From Phascolarctos cinereus (taxonomy: Eukaryota; Chordata; Mammalia; Diprotodontia; Phascolarctidae), in assembly GCF_002099425.1 (NCBI RefSeq), contig NW_018344336.1, forward strand, positions 716,001 through 780,000: a DNA stretch of 64,000 nucleotides. The letters are read 5' to 3'. The notes beneath the pieces were generated by a model. The model saw only the letters and a list, made by a program, of their open reading frames with translations, was not told the DNA's origin and made no database searches. Made by a program: the position numbers and the translations under genes. Each line of letters opens with the position of its first letter. The first letter of the stretch is position 1. Of this stretch, positions 37,846 through 50,173 are shown one piece after another.

Positions 37846-39154
37846 TTATGCACAAGCTTCAGGAAACAAATACAGTTCCACAAAGGATAAAGGCTGCCAT
37901 GGATGTGCTTAATATTGATAATGAATATAGAATGTATTTGAACAAAAAGGAAACCTAGGTTTTAAATCCTGAAGCTTCATAAGAGACAGAACTAAAGTTT
38001 TCAGATCATGATATCTGTAATTGATTCGGTACACTGTAATAAAACCCATTAAAAATTTTAAAAATGAAATTTATAGATGATAGGAGGATATTTCCTTGGA
38101 ACCAACAATTTTATGCCTTACAATATCCTTAGCACACTTAATGCCTGGGCACACTTAATGGTATTGTTGGAGGTGGCTGAAATTTGTCTTGCTAAATTTC
38201 CTAGCTGGGTAGAAGTCCTAACTCTGAAGGTCTAACAGAGTGGGGATATGAGAACAAAATAAAACTTAGAAAACAAAAGGTCAGACTTTTGAATTGGCTA
38301 CAAATGACCTTTTTAGACCTTTTGAGAACTCTGAGAAGGTAGGGGCATTAGAATAGAAAGTATTGTAATTGGCAAAGATTTATTTTCATATATATTCTAA
38401 ATGAGCCAAAATACTGGCCATTTGTGAGGACTTTCAAAAACCAGAAGGAGGGAGGACTTTCTCCCAATTTAATAAATATTCTGTCATAGGGATGCTTTCA
38501 AATAAATCACAAATTCTCAACTATAAGGTTAAAAGATTCTAGTTAAAGTGCTTTCTTTATAGTGGCAAGCCAAAAAAAAAATCCCCAAACTGAAATGGCT
38601 TGGACACCAAAGCAAATGTATATGTTCTATATGTTCTTCTTTAGTCTAGGCTACTATTGATATTACTAACAAGGAATGTGAGGCAGAGTATGTTTGGGCA
38701 ATAAAAGGAACATGTAGCATGCTGAGGACTTAACAGACATGGGTTCATTTTGCAAATTTGTATCTAGGGAAGATTCATGTGCATTGTAATAATTATTTAA
38801 TAAAAAAGAAAAAGAAAAATCCGTACAGATAATTTTCAGGATGATGAGCTGGATGAGGCTTCAGCAGGTGCAAAGTCTGAATTCTGAGGGTCTGGAGAAG
38901 AAAGGGTGGCAGAGGCAGAGGGGCTGGGAGTGGAAATTTTCAGAAACAGGAGGATGTGAGCGCATACAGAGTACCAGACCTGGGAGTTGCCATGGAGATG
39001 AAAATGAAAGGGCAGCAGTGCCTGGAGAAGGGGGGAAATAAGAAGAAAGAAAGTGCTTAGGGCAGAAAATGTCAGCTCTTGTAGTGTATTTCAAATCTCT
39101 ATATAGTAGAAGTGGGAGGGTTCAGAGAAAAGGGTTCATGTCCTGGGGAAGGGG

Positions 39155-39235
39155 CCTTAGAGTGGAGAATCTCAAAAATCAGGTCTTTTTAATTTTTAAT
39201 TAATTTAAATTAATTTAAAATATAAGAAGGAGATA
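39155..39235 (+). repeat. Stub of A before the inversion
   Basis: A marker at 39155 followed by about 80 bp of A, with a local AATTTAAATTAATTTAAA stretch. It stops abruptly at 39230-39238, where the text becomes the reverse complement of a C monomer. Confidence 0.78.
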
Positions 39236-40585
39236 GCCTTTGAACATCTCCCACTCTCTCTGTTCTAGTCAGTCCCCAAACTGACATTTATGTTTCTACA
39301 GCCTCATCTAGCTCAAGATTCTAGATTGTGCATTGCAAAATATATTCAGAATTGTGTATTTCCATCAAATTCAGACATTCCAGGTTCCAAGGTCTACTCC
39401 TTTGGAAGAATTTGGTCTTCACAATGCATTCCTAATTTTTACATTTGAAGAACTCATTGCCATGCTGGGAAATTCTGCATTCTATGCTCTAGCCTACAAT
39501 CAACTTGCCCACCTATTAATGGTACGTAGAAGCCTCAATATTCAGTTTTCGAAGGACCTTTATAGATATGAGATTCTCATGTCTAAAGGAACACCCTCCC
39601 GAGATCTCTTAGGTTTGTCTGGGCATTTTCTGCTTCAGTTTATTTTATTCTTTTTTCCAAAGAACACATTTGAGTCTTAGATATATAGTAATTTCCAAAC
39701 TTAAATTGTCTGTCTCATCATAAGAGTCCTAATTACATAATGCCATTTTGTAACGGCTGAAAACACAGAGTATTCATTATCACTAATTCTCCTTTCAATA
39801 GGGACCTTTATCAAGTAAGGAATTGCAGAGGATTGCATTAGTTTTAGCATACAGATGTTTGGGTTTGCACCATACTTTGAAAACTCTGTATTTAAGGATG
39901 TAAGCCTTTTTTACATTTAGTGCATCAGCAATGCAAACCAAAATGTAAAGTAGAATTTATGTTTGATCACATCAGAGAAATAGACCTTTGCCTTGTCTTA
40001 TAAATTACCTACAACAGGTCAATATTTAGGCCAACTTATATATGGGAATAAATTCTTGTCGTTCATGACATTTTCAATTCTAAGCCCCATTCATGGCCAA
40101 TCAATTCTGTTCTCAGAGAAGGCTTAGCAATCAAACATGATGATTTACAGGCTATTCCAGAATCTTCCATCAGGACACTCAGGGCATTCTCTGGTCTGAT
40201 ATCCCTTCCTCAAAGCATCATCCCACCTCTTTCCTTCTTTCCAGGGCTACACTATAGTGGGTGTTAAAATCCACCTGTTTCTTATGCTTTTCATTTTTAC
40301 TCCCTGAACATTTCCCAGTCTTCTTCCTCTATTGTCTCCCAACATTGACACAACAGATTCTACAGCAGAATCAAGTTCAGGATTCTACATTCAAAGCTTC
40401 CATCAAGCCCACATAGTGTGGGTTTCTGTGCCCTCTATCATCACCTATTCTAGCTTCACTTTCCACTCCAGATTGGGACATTGAGAAATAGGACTTAACA
40501 AGTTTAGATATTTTCTATCTGTGCTCTCAACTACTTCCAGAATTCCCACATGAAAAGTACCTGGAAACCTAGACCTTTAGAATTC

Positions 40586-40735
40586 CTTTTTTTAAGGCAA
40601 TTGGGGTTAAGTGACTTGCCCAGTGTCACACAGCTAGTAAGTGTCAAGTGTTTGGTCTGAGGCCGGATTTGAACTCAGCTCCTCCTGACTTCAGGGCCAG
40701 TGCTCTATCCACTGCGCCACCCAGCTGCCCACAAA
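40586..40735 (-). mobile_element. tRNA-derived CORE/MIR-like SINE, minus strand
   Basis: Minus-strand SINE with GTGTCACACAGCTAGTAAGT, GATTTGAACTCAGCTCCTCC and ATCCACTGCGCCACCCAGCT on the plus strand. It is flanked by a perfect 13-bp target duplication, ACCTTTAGAATTC, at 40573-40585 and 40736-40748. The corresponding place in the forward relative (near 53796) has no SINE, so it inserted after the inverted duplication. Confidence 0.95.
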
Positions 40736-41028
40736 ACCTTTAGAATTCTAAGAACCATACAAGACATGAGTTGTTGGTTCTAAAGCCATATCAAGAAAAC
40801 TTGTATCAAGTTATTATTTTTAATTTCATTATTTGAATTATTATCATAATATATATTGGTCCAACCAATATGATTACTTCAAGTTAGAAGTCTTCTCTCT
40901 AACAAAGCTCTCTATGCTGAACATCTGAGAGTTTCTGTCTAAAATTACTCAATATTCATTTTGACTAATAGTAATAGAAAAATTAATCTTTACTAAGGAA
41001 AGAAATACAGGAAAAAAAGAGTATTAGT

Positions 41029-41161
41029 GGGGCAGCTAGGTGGCACAGTGGATAGAGCACTGCCCCTGAAGTCAGGAGGAGCTGAGTTCAAATCTGGCCT
41101 CAGACCAAACGACACTCACTAGCTGTGTGACCCTCGGCAAGTTACTTAATTCCACTTGCCA
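41029..41161 (+). mobile_element. tRNA-derived CORE/MIR-like SINE
   Basis: GGGGCAGCTAGGTGGCACAG at the 5' end, GAGTTCAAATCTGGCC as B-box-like text, CACTCACTAGCTGTGTGACC and a degenerate 3' end. A 13-bp duplication AAAGAAATACAGG flanks it at 40999-41011 and 41162-41174. The forward relative near 53530 is empty. Between the left duplication and the SINE lies a short A-rich segment of about 17 bp. Confidence 0.93.
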
Positions 41162-42600
41162 AAAGAAATACAGGCAAATGTATTTGCATTGGGGTTCAGG
41201 TGTGGTGGTTTTGATTAGTTTATTTAGCTAGCCAAAAAATTCAGAGTAATCTCACCAAACACTTTTGGCAGCGTGGTTGAGGAGATGAGTTTTTTGGCTT
41301 GTTTTCTTTAGTTTCTTTGTTAGTTTTTCTTAGTCATCACCAATGCAGAAAAAACAATCATATGAGCATGAATGAATGATCTCCTATGAAAAAATCTGTC
41401 TCCTTACCTTTTAAATTAGTAAAAAATACCCAGTATTTGGGCCCACTGAGTATATACATGAAAATGAATACATGGGATTTATGAGGTTTTCCACTTTAAG
41501 ATCCCTCACCCCAGGACATGATTCCTTTTGTCTGAACCCTCCCACCTTTATCATATAGTGATTAGGAGTTCACTTCAAGAGCCGACATTTTCTGCGCCAA
41601 ACACTCCCTTTGTTCTGATTTTCCCTCTTCTCTGGGCACTACTGCTCTCACATTTTCATCTCCATGGCAACTGCCAGGCCTGACACTCTGGTCTTCCAAA
41701 TCTCCTGTTTCTGAAAATTTCCACTGCCAGCCCCTCTGCCTCTGCCACCCTCCCTCTCTTTTCTAGACCCTCAGAATTCTGACTTGGCACCTGTTACAGC
41801 CTCATCCAGCATTATCCTGAAAATGATCTATGAAGATTTTTATTTTTATTTTTACTGTATAATTATCACAATGCACATACATCTTCCCTGTATACAAATT
41901 TGCAATGTCTCTCCTACATATTCAATATGCTACACATTCATTTTATTGCCCAAATGTACTCTGCTTTCATTTTCCTTGTTAGTAATATAAATAGTAGTGT
42001 GGATTAAAGTAGAACATAATGGGAAGTTACATTTGCTTTGATGTCCAAGTGATTTCACTTTGGGGGTGTTTTCTTTTGGGTTGTTAGAAAATAGATAGTA
42101 CTTTAAGGAGACTATTTTAGCTGTGTAGTAGTAGATTCATGATTTGTTTCAAAGTATGCCTACTACTAAATGTTAATTAAATTGCAGGAAAAGATTGGAA
42201 TCCTAGGCAAACTCTCCCTCCTTCTGGTTTTTGACTTCCCTAGGACTGGCCCATATTTTGGCTCACTTAGAATATACATGAAAAGAAATATTTGCAATTT
42301 ATGATATTTTCCCTTCTAAGGACCCTGCCTGAAAAGATTCTGATTTGTGATCTCAGAGAGATTCCCCCTGCCACATAGAGTGGTTTGTAGCCCATTCAAG
42401 AGTCTGACCTTTTGTGTTCTAAGGTTTTGCTTTGCTCTTGTATCCCCACTCCAATGTGGGACAAACATTCAGAGTTAGGACTTATACATTATACATTAAG
42501 AGGTGAAACTTACTGTCATGCTGGGAAATTCTGTCTTCTGACTGCAGCTTTTATGGTACCTAGATACTCACATATTCATTTTTCTAAAAGCCTCCACCTG

Positions 42601-42652
42601 GGGCAGCTAGGTGGCAGAGTGGATAGAGTACTAGCCTTGGATTCAGGAGGAC
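42601..42652 (+). mobile_element. SINE 5' stub cut at a rearrangement junction
   Basis: GGGGCAGCTAGGTGGCAGAG to GATTCAGGAGGA is the first 50 bp of the CORE/MIR-like SINE. It stops where the inverted block jumps to A-long text, so the SINE was truncated by, or lies at, the deletion joining A-long to the B/C-D hybrid. Confidence 0.88.
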
Positions 42653-42770
42653 TAACTCATGCGGTTCAGAGGCATCTTTTGCTAACCAAAAAATAAAAGT
42701 TAAGCTCAACAAACCTTTTTGGTACTATGGTTGGAGGAAGGTGGTGATTTTGTGTTTTTAGGGTTTTTTT

Positions 42771-42911
42771 TTTTATATGAGGCAATTGGTTAAGTGATTT
42801 GCCCAGAGTCACACAGCTAGTGAGTGTTATGTGTCTAAGGCCGGATTTGAACTCAGGTCCTCCTGACTGCAGGTCAAAAAGCTCTATCCACTGCACCACC
42901 TAGCTACCCCC
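42771..42911 (-). mobile_element. tRNA-derived SINE, minus strand, shared with the one at 50.2 kb
   Basis: GAGTCACACAGCTAGTGAGT, GGCCGGATTTGAACTCAGGT and TCTATCCACTGCACCACCTA mark the element. Its flanks (CCTAGGGTTTTTAAAAAAG on the right, GTTTTTAGGG on the left) are the reverse complement of the flanks of the SINE at 50174-50310. The two are one ancestral insertion duplicated in inverted orientation. Confidence 0.93.
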
Positions 42912-43711
42912 TAGGGTTTTTAAAAAAGTTTTTCTTATGTATCACTCATGTGCAATTAAAATTATATTGCAATAAATTACTGATCTCCTGTGAAAAATCT
43001 ACCTTCTGTCAACTCTCTCATTTTTGTTTCCATGGCAATTCCCAGGACAGACACACTGCATTCTCAAGTCCTCCTGTTTCTGAAAATGTCCATTCCCAGA
43101 CCCCATTCATCTGCCCCTCTCTCTTGTCTAGGCCCTCACTATAATGGCCTTGAAGATCTACAGTCTCAGCCAGCTGATGATCCTGAATTCCAAATTTAAT
43201 TTAAGCTTATACATTCTATGTTACATGAGGCATCTCCTGTCTTTTATACTATGACTAAGCTTTTTATTCAGAATCTGGGCATTCAGAGCCAGGACATATG
43301 ACCTAGCTAGGAAATCTGGTTTTCTAAGCAACAGAACCCCTCCAACATATGCCCTTGAAAGGTGCTGGGAAGCTCTTATTCAGTGTTGCAAGGGTCTACT
43401 GAGAGCTGACATTTTGGATAATAGGACCATACTCTCCTATGATATACGAGGATTTCCCTTTTTCTTTTTTATTGGATCATTGCTCACAATTGATCTTTTT
43501 ATGCTTCAGTTTATTTAGTTATTTTCATGATCAAGAAATTTTTGACAAGAAAACAAGATGTTAAGTATAGAGAACTTATTAGGGAGAAAAGTATTTTGAA
43601 ATCATCATATCACTAAGATCCATGTATATTGTGATAATAATCCAAATAATGAAAACTAAAAAATAATTTGACTCAATTTATTATGACCTGCCTTTATAAC
43701 AAAAAAATGTT

Positions 43712-43850
43712 GGGGCAGCTAGGTGGTGCAGTTGATAGATCACTAGCCCTGGTGTCAGGAGGACGTGAGTTCAAATCCAACCTCAGACACTTTACACTTA
43801 TTAGCTGTGTGACCCTGGGCAAGTCACTTAACCCCAGTTGCCTCGCAAAA
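43712..43850 (+). mobile_element. tRNA-derived SINE shared with the one at 58.6 kb
   Basis: GGGGCAGCTAGGTGGTGCAG, GAGTTCAAATCCAACC and TTAGCTGTGTGACCCTGGGC identify it. It sits in late A after TGACCTGCCTT and before AAAATGTTATATCTTA, exactly where the SINE at about 58600 sits. Both also share the unusual CAGTTGATAGAT wording, so they descend from one insertion. Confidence 0.93.
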
Positions 43851-45489
43851 ACCTCCAAAAAACCCCAAAATGTTATATCTTATATGGTCCCTAAAACATT
43901 AACATCTAAGCTTCTTGTATTTTCATATGGGAATATTGGAAGTACAGCATAGATTCAGAGTATATCAACTAGGATTTAAATCTTGCCACTGAAATAGTAA
44001 TGTGGAGAGGAAAATGAAGCCAGAAAATGAGATCACTGATGGTGCTTGTAACCCAGACTGAGTGGGCTGGATGGAAGCTTTGAATCTAGAATCCTTATCT
44101 TGATTCAGCTGTGGAATCTGTAATACCAGTGTTGGGAGGGACTACAAAAGGGAGAGTGGGAGATGTTCAGGAGCTGACAATGGAAATTGTCAGAAACAGG
44201 AGAATTTTAGCACATAGCACAGAGTAGCCATGGGGAAGAGAAGGAGAGAAGTATGAAAGCACTTTGAAGAAGGGATATCAGAAGCGAGAGTGCCCTGAGA
44301 CTCCAAAGCACAGATCGTGGCATGGACTAAAAGTCACCAAGTTTGATTCCTAGGCAATTCATGAAAACAAAAATGTTCAGCTTTGAATGGGCCTTAGAAT
44401 GGAAAATATAATTAATGGCAAGGATATGTTCTCAGATATATTCTTACTTGGCCCAAATATTGACCTGTTGCAGGCCATTTAATTAACAAGATGAAGGTAG
44501 ATTGGTCCTATGAGATGAAACCAAAATTCTAATTTAATTTTTAGTATGCATTGTTGATAGAAAAAGAAAAAAATTTCTGACATCCTTAACCATAGAGCCT
44601 TGAGAGGAAGGTGAAAATGCTATCAATGTTATGACCACCCAAATTAATAGGGCAATCCAAAATTTATGTAAAGGACAAACTATACAATCTTCTGCAATTG
44701 CTTCATTGATAAAAATAGCTATTGATAGTAGTTATTTGTCATAGTGAATATTCGGTATTTTGAAGCATTACAACAGAATTTCCCAGCATGACAATAAGTT
44801 CCACCTCTGAATGGAAAAATTAACAACTTGATTGTTACACCAGAATTCTTGAACAGTTCTTGGAACAAACATGGAACCTAGAATAGCTGAGCTTGACTGA
44901 CATATACAAACTAGAATCCTGTACTGGATAAGGCTATAGAACCAGGGATGTCAGTTTGGGGAAGTACTAGAACATAGAGTGGGAGATGTTGAGAGGTTGA
45001 TGAAGGAAATTGCCTTAAAAAATGAGATTTTAGAAGAGACAGTGTACAGTCTGGGAGGAGCCTTGGAGAAGAGAATGAGAGATTAAGGTGAGCTTCTGAT
45101 AGAAGGGATATCTGATCTAGGAAGTAATACAAGAGGTGAGGACTGGGGTGTCCTCCAGTTTTCCATATGTGACAGCTCTGAGAGGTCTGAGAACCTACTT
45201 TATCTGCTATGGAAAAGACTTTAGAATGGAAAATGTCATCCATTTCAAGGATTACTTCAAATATATTCTTAGTGCTCAAAAATATTTTCCATTTCTAAGG
45301 AAATAAAGTAGGAGAATTTAGAATTTCTAGATAAGTCATTTATTTCAATAAACATTATATTATACTCTTGTGAAGCTCATTTTTTTTCGTATTTTCCACC
45401 ACACAGCTCAAAAGTTTTGTTGAAAGTAGTGATAATTTATGACTACCTAAAAATTTCCCAGAGAAGATTACCTTACTTATAACTCTACC

Positions 45490-45949
45490 ACTGAGAGCAC
45501 AAGTATTTTGGGCTGGCCAGATTGTTGAATGCCAAACTTCACTTGCCTAAAAGACTGTTTAATGGAGAACTCACACATGGCAAGCATTTATGTGACAGTT
45601 AGAAGAAGCAATACAAAGATACTGTCAAGGTCTTTCTGAAGAATTTTGGACTTGATTGTGTCACATGTGAGACACTGGCATAGGACCACCCAGCATGGCG
45701 TGCCCACATCAGAGAAGTTGCTGTGCTCTATGAGCAAAGCAGAATTGAAGTAGTTCAAAGGAAATGTGAGATGTGCAAATTTGGCAGCATCTCCACCCTA
45801 AATGTTCTCATGGCTTATGTGTGCCTAAACTGTGGTAGAGCATTGTGAGCTCGTATGGGTCTGATCAGCCACAGTCAGACACATTGGAACTTGACTGTAA
45901 CACAGTGATGTCATTTTGGTCCTCTTCAAGAATGGACAACAACCAACTA
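45490..45949 (+). mobile_element. LINE 3' fragment, copy 2
   Basis: Same fragment as at 37.1 kb, in the same place of monomer C. It ends with [27 protein letters not shown] and the same 3' end. It shares with copy 1 the stop inside the zinc-finger-like motif, so these two copies are closer to each other than to copy 3. Confidence 0.85.
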
Positions 45950-46037
45950 TTTAAATATATATATATATATATATATGTATAAAATGTATATACTTAATAT
46001 ATAATACATAATGATATTATATATATCTATATATATG
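45950..46037 (+). repeat. TA-rich tract at LINE copy 2
   Basis: About 85 bp of TA-type repeat between the LINE end and the resumption of monomer C at ATTATGCACAAGCTTCAGG. Confidence 0.92.
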
Positions 46038-47326
46038 TATTATGCACAAGCTTCAGGAAACAAATACAGTTCCACAAAGGATAAAGGCTGCCATGGATGT
46101 GCTTAATATTGATAATGAATATAGAATGTATTTGAACAAAAAGGAAACCTAGGTTTTAAATCCTGAAGCTTCATAAGAGACAGAACTAAAGTTTTCAGAT
46201 CATGATATCTGTAATTGATTCGGTACACTGTAATAAAACCCATTAAAAATTTTAAAAATGAAATTTATAGATGATAGGAGGATATTTCCTTGGAACCAAC
46301 AATTTTATGCCTTACAATATCCTTAGCACACTTAATGCCTGGGCACACTTAATGGTATTGTTGGAGGTGGCTGAAATTTGTCTTGCTAAATTTCCTAGCT
46401 GGGTAGAAGTCCTAACTCTGAAGGTCTAACAGAGTGGGAATATGAGAACAAAATAAAACTTAGAAAACAAAAGGTTAGACTTTTGAATGGGAACCAAGCA
46501 TGTTTTTAGACCTTTTGAGAACTCTGAGAAGGTAGGGGCCTTAGAATAGAAAATATCACAAATGGCAAAAATTTATTTTCATATATATTCTAAACAAGCC
46601 AAGATATTGGCCAGTTGTAAGGAATTTAAAAAAAAAACAGAAGGAGGGAGAACTTTCTTCCAATTTAATAAATATTCTGTCATAGGGATGCTTTCAAATT
46701 CACAACTGTAAGGCTAAAAGATTCTAGTTAAAGTACTTTCTTCATAGTGGCAAGCCAAAAAAAAAACACCCCAAAACTGAAATGGCTTGGACACCAAAGT
46801 AAATGTATATGTTCTATATGTTCTCCTTTAGTCTAGGCTACTATTGATATTACTAACAAGGAATGTGAGGCAGAGTATGTTTGGGCAATAAAATGAATGC
46901 GTAGCATGCTGAGGACTTAGAATAGACACGGATTCATTTTGCAAATTTGTATGTAGGGAAGATTCATGTGCATTGCAATAATTATCTAATAAAAAAGAAA
47001 AAGAAAAATCCGTACAGATAATCTTCAGGATGATGAGCTGGATGAGGCTACAGCAGGTGCAAAGTCCGAATTCTGAGGGTCTGGCAGAGGCAGAGGGGCT
47101 GGGAGTGGAAATTTTCAGAAACAGGAGGATGTGAGCATACAGAGTACCAGACCTGGGAGTTGCCATGGAGATGAAAATGAGAAAGCAGCAGTGTCCAGAG
47201 AAGGGGGGAAATAGAAGAAAGAGAATGTTTAGGGCACAAAATGTCAGCTCTTGCAGTGTGTTCCAAATCTCTATATGGTAAAGGTGGGAGGGTTCTGAGA
47301 AAAGAGGTCATGTCCTATAGAGGGGG

Positions 47327-50008
47327 CCTTAGAGTAGAAAATCTCACAAATCATATGTATTTCAAATTTTAATCAATTTAAATTAATTTAAAATATAAGA
47401 AGAAGGTAGATTTTTTGTAGGAGATCATTCATTCATTCCAATATAACTTTAATCTGGCATTAGTGATATATAAGGAAAACTCACAAAGAAACTAACAAAA
47501 AATATAAACCCCAAACTTGTCTCTTTACCTACACTGCTGAAAGTGAATTTTTTGGCTAGTGAAATAAACCCCTCAATACCTGCAAACCAGAACAAATGCA
47601 GTTAGATGTATTTCTTTCCTTAGTAAAGACTGCTGTTTCTATTGATTAGTTAATTTTCTATTAATTAATAAATATTACTGTTAATCAAAATGAATATTGA
47701 GCAGTTTTGGACTAAAAACCCCCACCTGTTCAGTATGGAGACTTCTTTAGAAAGAACACTTGCATTTTGAAGTCATCATATCACTAAGAACAACGTATAA
47801 TTTGATAACAATTGAAATCAAATTAAAAATAACTTGACACAAGTTTTCTTAATGTGGCTTTAGAACCAAAACCTCATGTCTTGTATATTCCCTAGAATTC
47901 TAAAGGTCTAGGTTTCCAGGTACTTTTCATGTGGGAATGGTGGAAGTAGTTGAGGGCCCAGATAGAAAATGCCTGAACCAGGAGTTAATCCTGTCTCTGA
48001 AATGTCCCAATGGGGAGTGGAAAGTGAAGCCAGAATATGTGATCTTAGAGCACACAGGAACCCAGACCGTGTGGGCTTGAGGGAAGATTTGAATCCAGAA
48101 TCCTGAGCTTGATTCAACTGTAGAATCTACAATGTCAGCATTGGGAGGGAATAGAATACTAAGAGAGGGTGGTGTTCAGGGGCTAAGAACAATTGTAAGA
48201 AACAGGAGGATTTTTAACACATAGTATTGTGTAGCCATAGTTCAGAGAATGAAGGAGGGAGGAGAACATTTTGAAGACGGGATATCAGAGCAGAGAGTGC
48301 CCTGAGACTCCAAGGGCAGATCTTGGAATGTCCTGAAAAACACCACGTTTGAGTGCTTGGCATTCTCTGAGAAGAGAAATGACCACCTCTGAATGGGCCT
48401 TAGAATGGAAAATTTCAAAGATGTTTTCTTATATACATTCTTAGTTGGCCCAACTATTGACATATTGTAGGTTATTTAAATACAAGTTCAAGGCAGATTT
48501 TTTTTTCTTATGTAATTAAACATAGACTCAATTTAAATTTTAGGATGCATTGATCATTCAAAAAGGAAAAAAAAGTCTCACACAGAGCATTAAAAGTATG
48601 AAGAAAATACTATTTTATCGCCACCCCAAAAAACCCCACAAACTCGAAATAACGGTACCAAAAATCAGTGCAACCCCGCTCAATTCCTTCATTGATAAAA
48701 ATAAACTATTTATATTAGTATTAGTGATAATGGATATTCACGGTTTTTGGTCATTAAAAATGCCATCATCTATAAAGGACTTGTAAGGGGAGACAACTTA
48801 CATTTGGAAATGAGTATATATGTAAGACTCAATTGTGTTGGTAAAAAAATAAATAAATAAACGGAAGCAGAAAAGGACCAATCATGAGCATATTGTGAAT
48901 ATAATCCTGAAATATACAGTGTAGAATCCTGAACTGGATGAGGCTGTAGAAATAAAATCGAGAGTTTGGGAAGGACTAGAAGAGAGAGACTGGGAGATGT
49001 TCAGAGCTTGATGAGGAACACTGTCTGAAGAAATGGGTTTTAGAACAGAAAATGTCAGGTCTGGGAGGAGCCTTGGAGAAAAGAATGAGAGATTGAGGAG
49101 GGACTTTAGAAGAAGGGATGTCTGATCCAGGAGAGTAAACAAAAGATCAGAACTGGGCTGTCCTAAAATTTTCCATGTGCCATAGATATGAGGGCTCTGA
49201 GAGCCTACGTGATCTTCTGTAAAATGGGCCTTGAAATGCAAAATACAGATTTCAAGGATTATTATAAATGTATGCTTTTTAGGCAGAAATATTTTCTAGA
49301 TCTAGGTAAATAACATGTTGAAAGCTAAGGAAATAAAAGAGATACTAGTTAGTTTTCAAAATTTATATGTGTCAAGATTAATGTGTGTTGTAATAACGAT
49401 CCAATTAAAAAAAAGAAAAAGAGAAAACCTCATGGATCATAGGAGAATATGGCCCTATTATGCAAAATGTGAGCTCTCAGTAACACCAAATATCAGAGCT
49501 TCCCAGGACCTTTCAAGGACATATGTTGAAGGGGTCCTATTGCTTAGAAAACCAGATTTCCTAGCTAGGGCATATGTCCTGACTCTGAATGCCCAGATTC
49601 TGAATAAAAAGCTTAGTCATAGTATAAAAGGTAGGAGATGCCTCATATAACATAGAATGTATGAGCTTAAATTAAATTTGGAATTCAGGATCATCAGCTG
49701 ACTGAGACTGTAGAATCTTCAAAGCCAGAATTGTGAGGTCCTAGACAAGAGAGAGGGGGAGATGTATGGGGTCTGGGAATGGACGTTTTCAGAAACAGGA
49801 GGACTTGAGCATAGAGAGTGTCTGTCCTGGGAATTGCCATGGAAACAAAAATGAGAGAGCGGACACTGCCCATAGAAGAGGGGCCCTTGGAAGCAAGGAG
49901 AGCCTTTAGGGTAGCAAAGGTCAGATATCACAGTGAACTCCAGACCCTTATAGGATATAGGTGAGGGGTGGTGGTTCTGAGAACAGACATCATCTGGTGG
50001 GGAAGGGG
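47327..50008 (+). repeat. HOR unit 13 (A-B-C contracted, A-long)
   Basis: A marker 47327, B marker near 48398. Late B is cut near 48890 and joins mid C (ATATACAGTGTAGAATCCTG). The C marker near 49215 is followed at about 49310 by the same contraction to D/A-long seen near 26060 and 34480. Length is about 2.7 kb. Confidence 0.8.
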
Positions 50009-50173
50009 CATTAGAGTAGAAAACCTCACAACTAGCAGATTTATTTTCATGTTTATATGGAGTGGTCTTTAAAAAGTGAGAAGGTAGATTTTTCACAGGA
50101 GATCATGAATTTATTGCAATATAATTTTAATTACACACTAGTGATACATAAGAAAAATTAAAAAAAAACCCTA

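Larger units (their letters stand above)
35172..39154 (+). repeat. HOR unit 11 (A-B-C-D with LINE tail in C)
   Basis: A marker 35172. Late A near 35965 jumps to early B (AAAAAAATCTGATATCTTAA), losing about 0.5 kb including the B marker. C marker near 36866. A LINE 3' fragment and its TA-rich tail (37128-37845) split C. D marker near 38340, short form near 38830. Confidence 0.8.
39236..43530 (-). repeat. Inverted block of the macrosatellite
   Basis: All satellite motifs here read on the minus strand. Read in its own orientation from 43530 to 39236, the block runs: a little late B, A-long with a SINE, a B/C-to-D hybrid, D (marker near 42320), A-short, A (marker near 41505), B (marker near 40075) and the middle of C. 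The order and private junctions match the forward segment at about 48.9-57.0 kb, with internal contractions. It also carries two further SINEs and a SINE stub. The breakpoint at 43490-43530 contains text resembling late B and is less clear than the left one. Confidence 0.85.
43531..47326 (+). repeat. HOR unit 12 (late A, B, C with LINE tail, D)
   Basis: Forward satellite resumes in late A (GAAATTTTTGACAAGAAAAC). A SINE lies at 43712-43850. B marker near 44390; part of late B is missing near 44770, where TACAACA joins GAATTTCCCAGCATGAC. C marker near 45215, LINE tail in C at 45490-45949, D marker near 46538, short form near 47020. Confidence 0.82.

Noticed and set aside
37528-37912. Frames with YIYIYI runs here and near 61016-61249
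   Set aside because: Translations of the TA-rich tracts after the LINE fragments.
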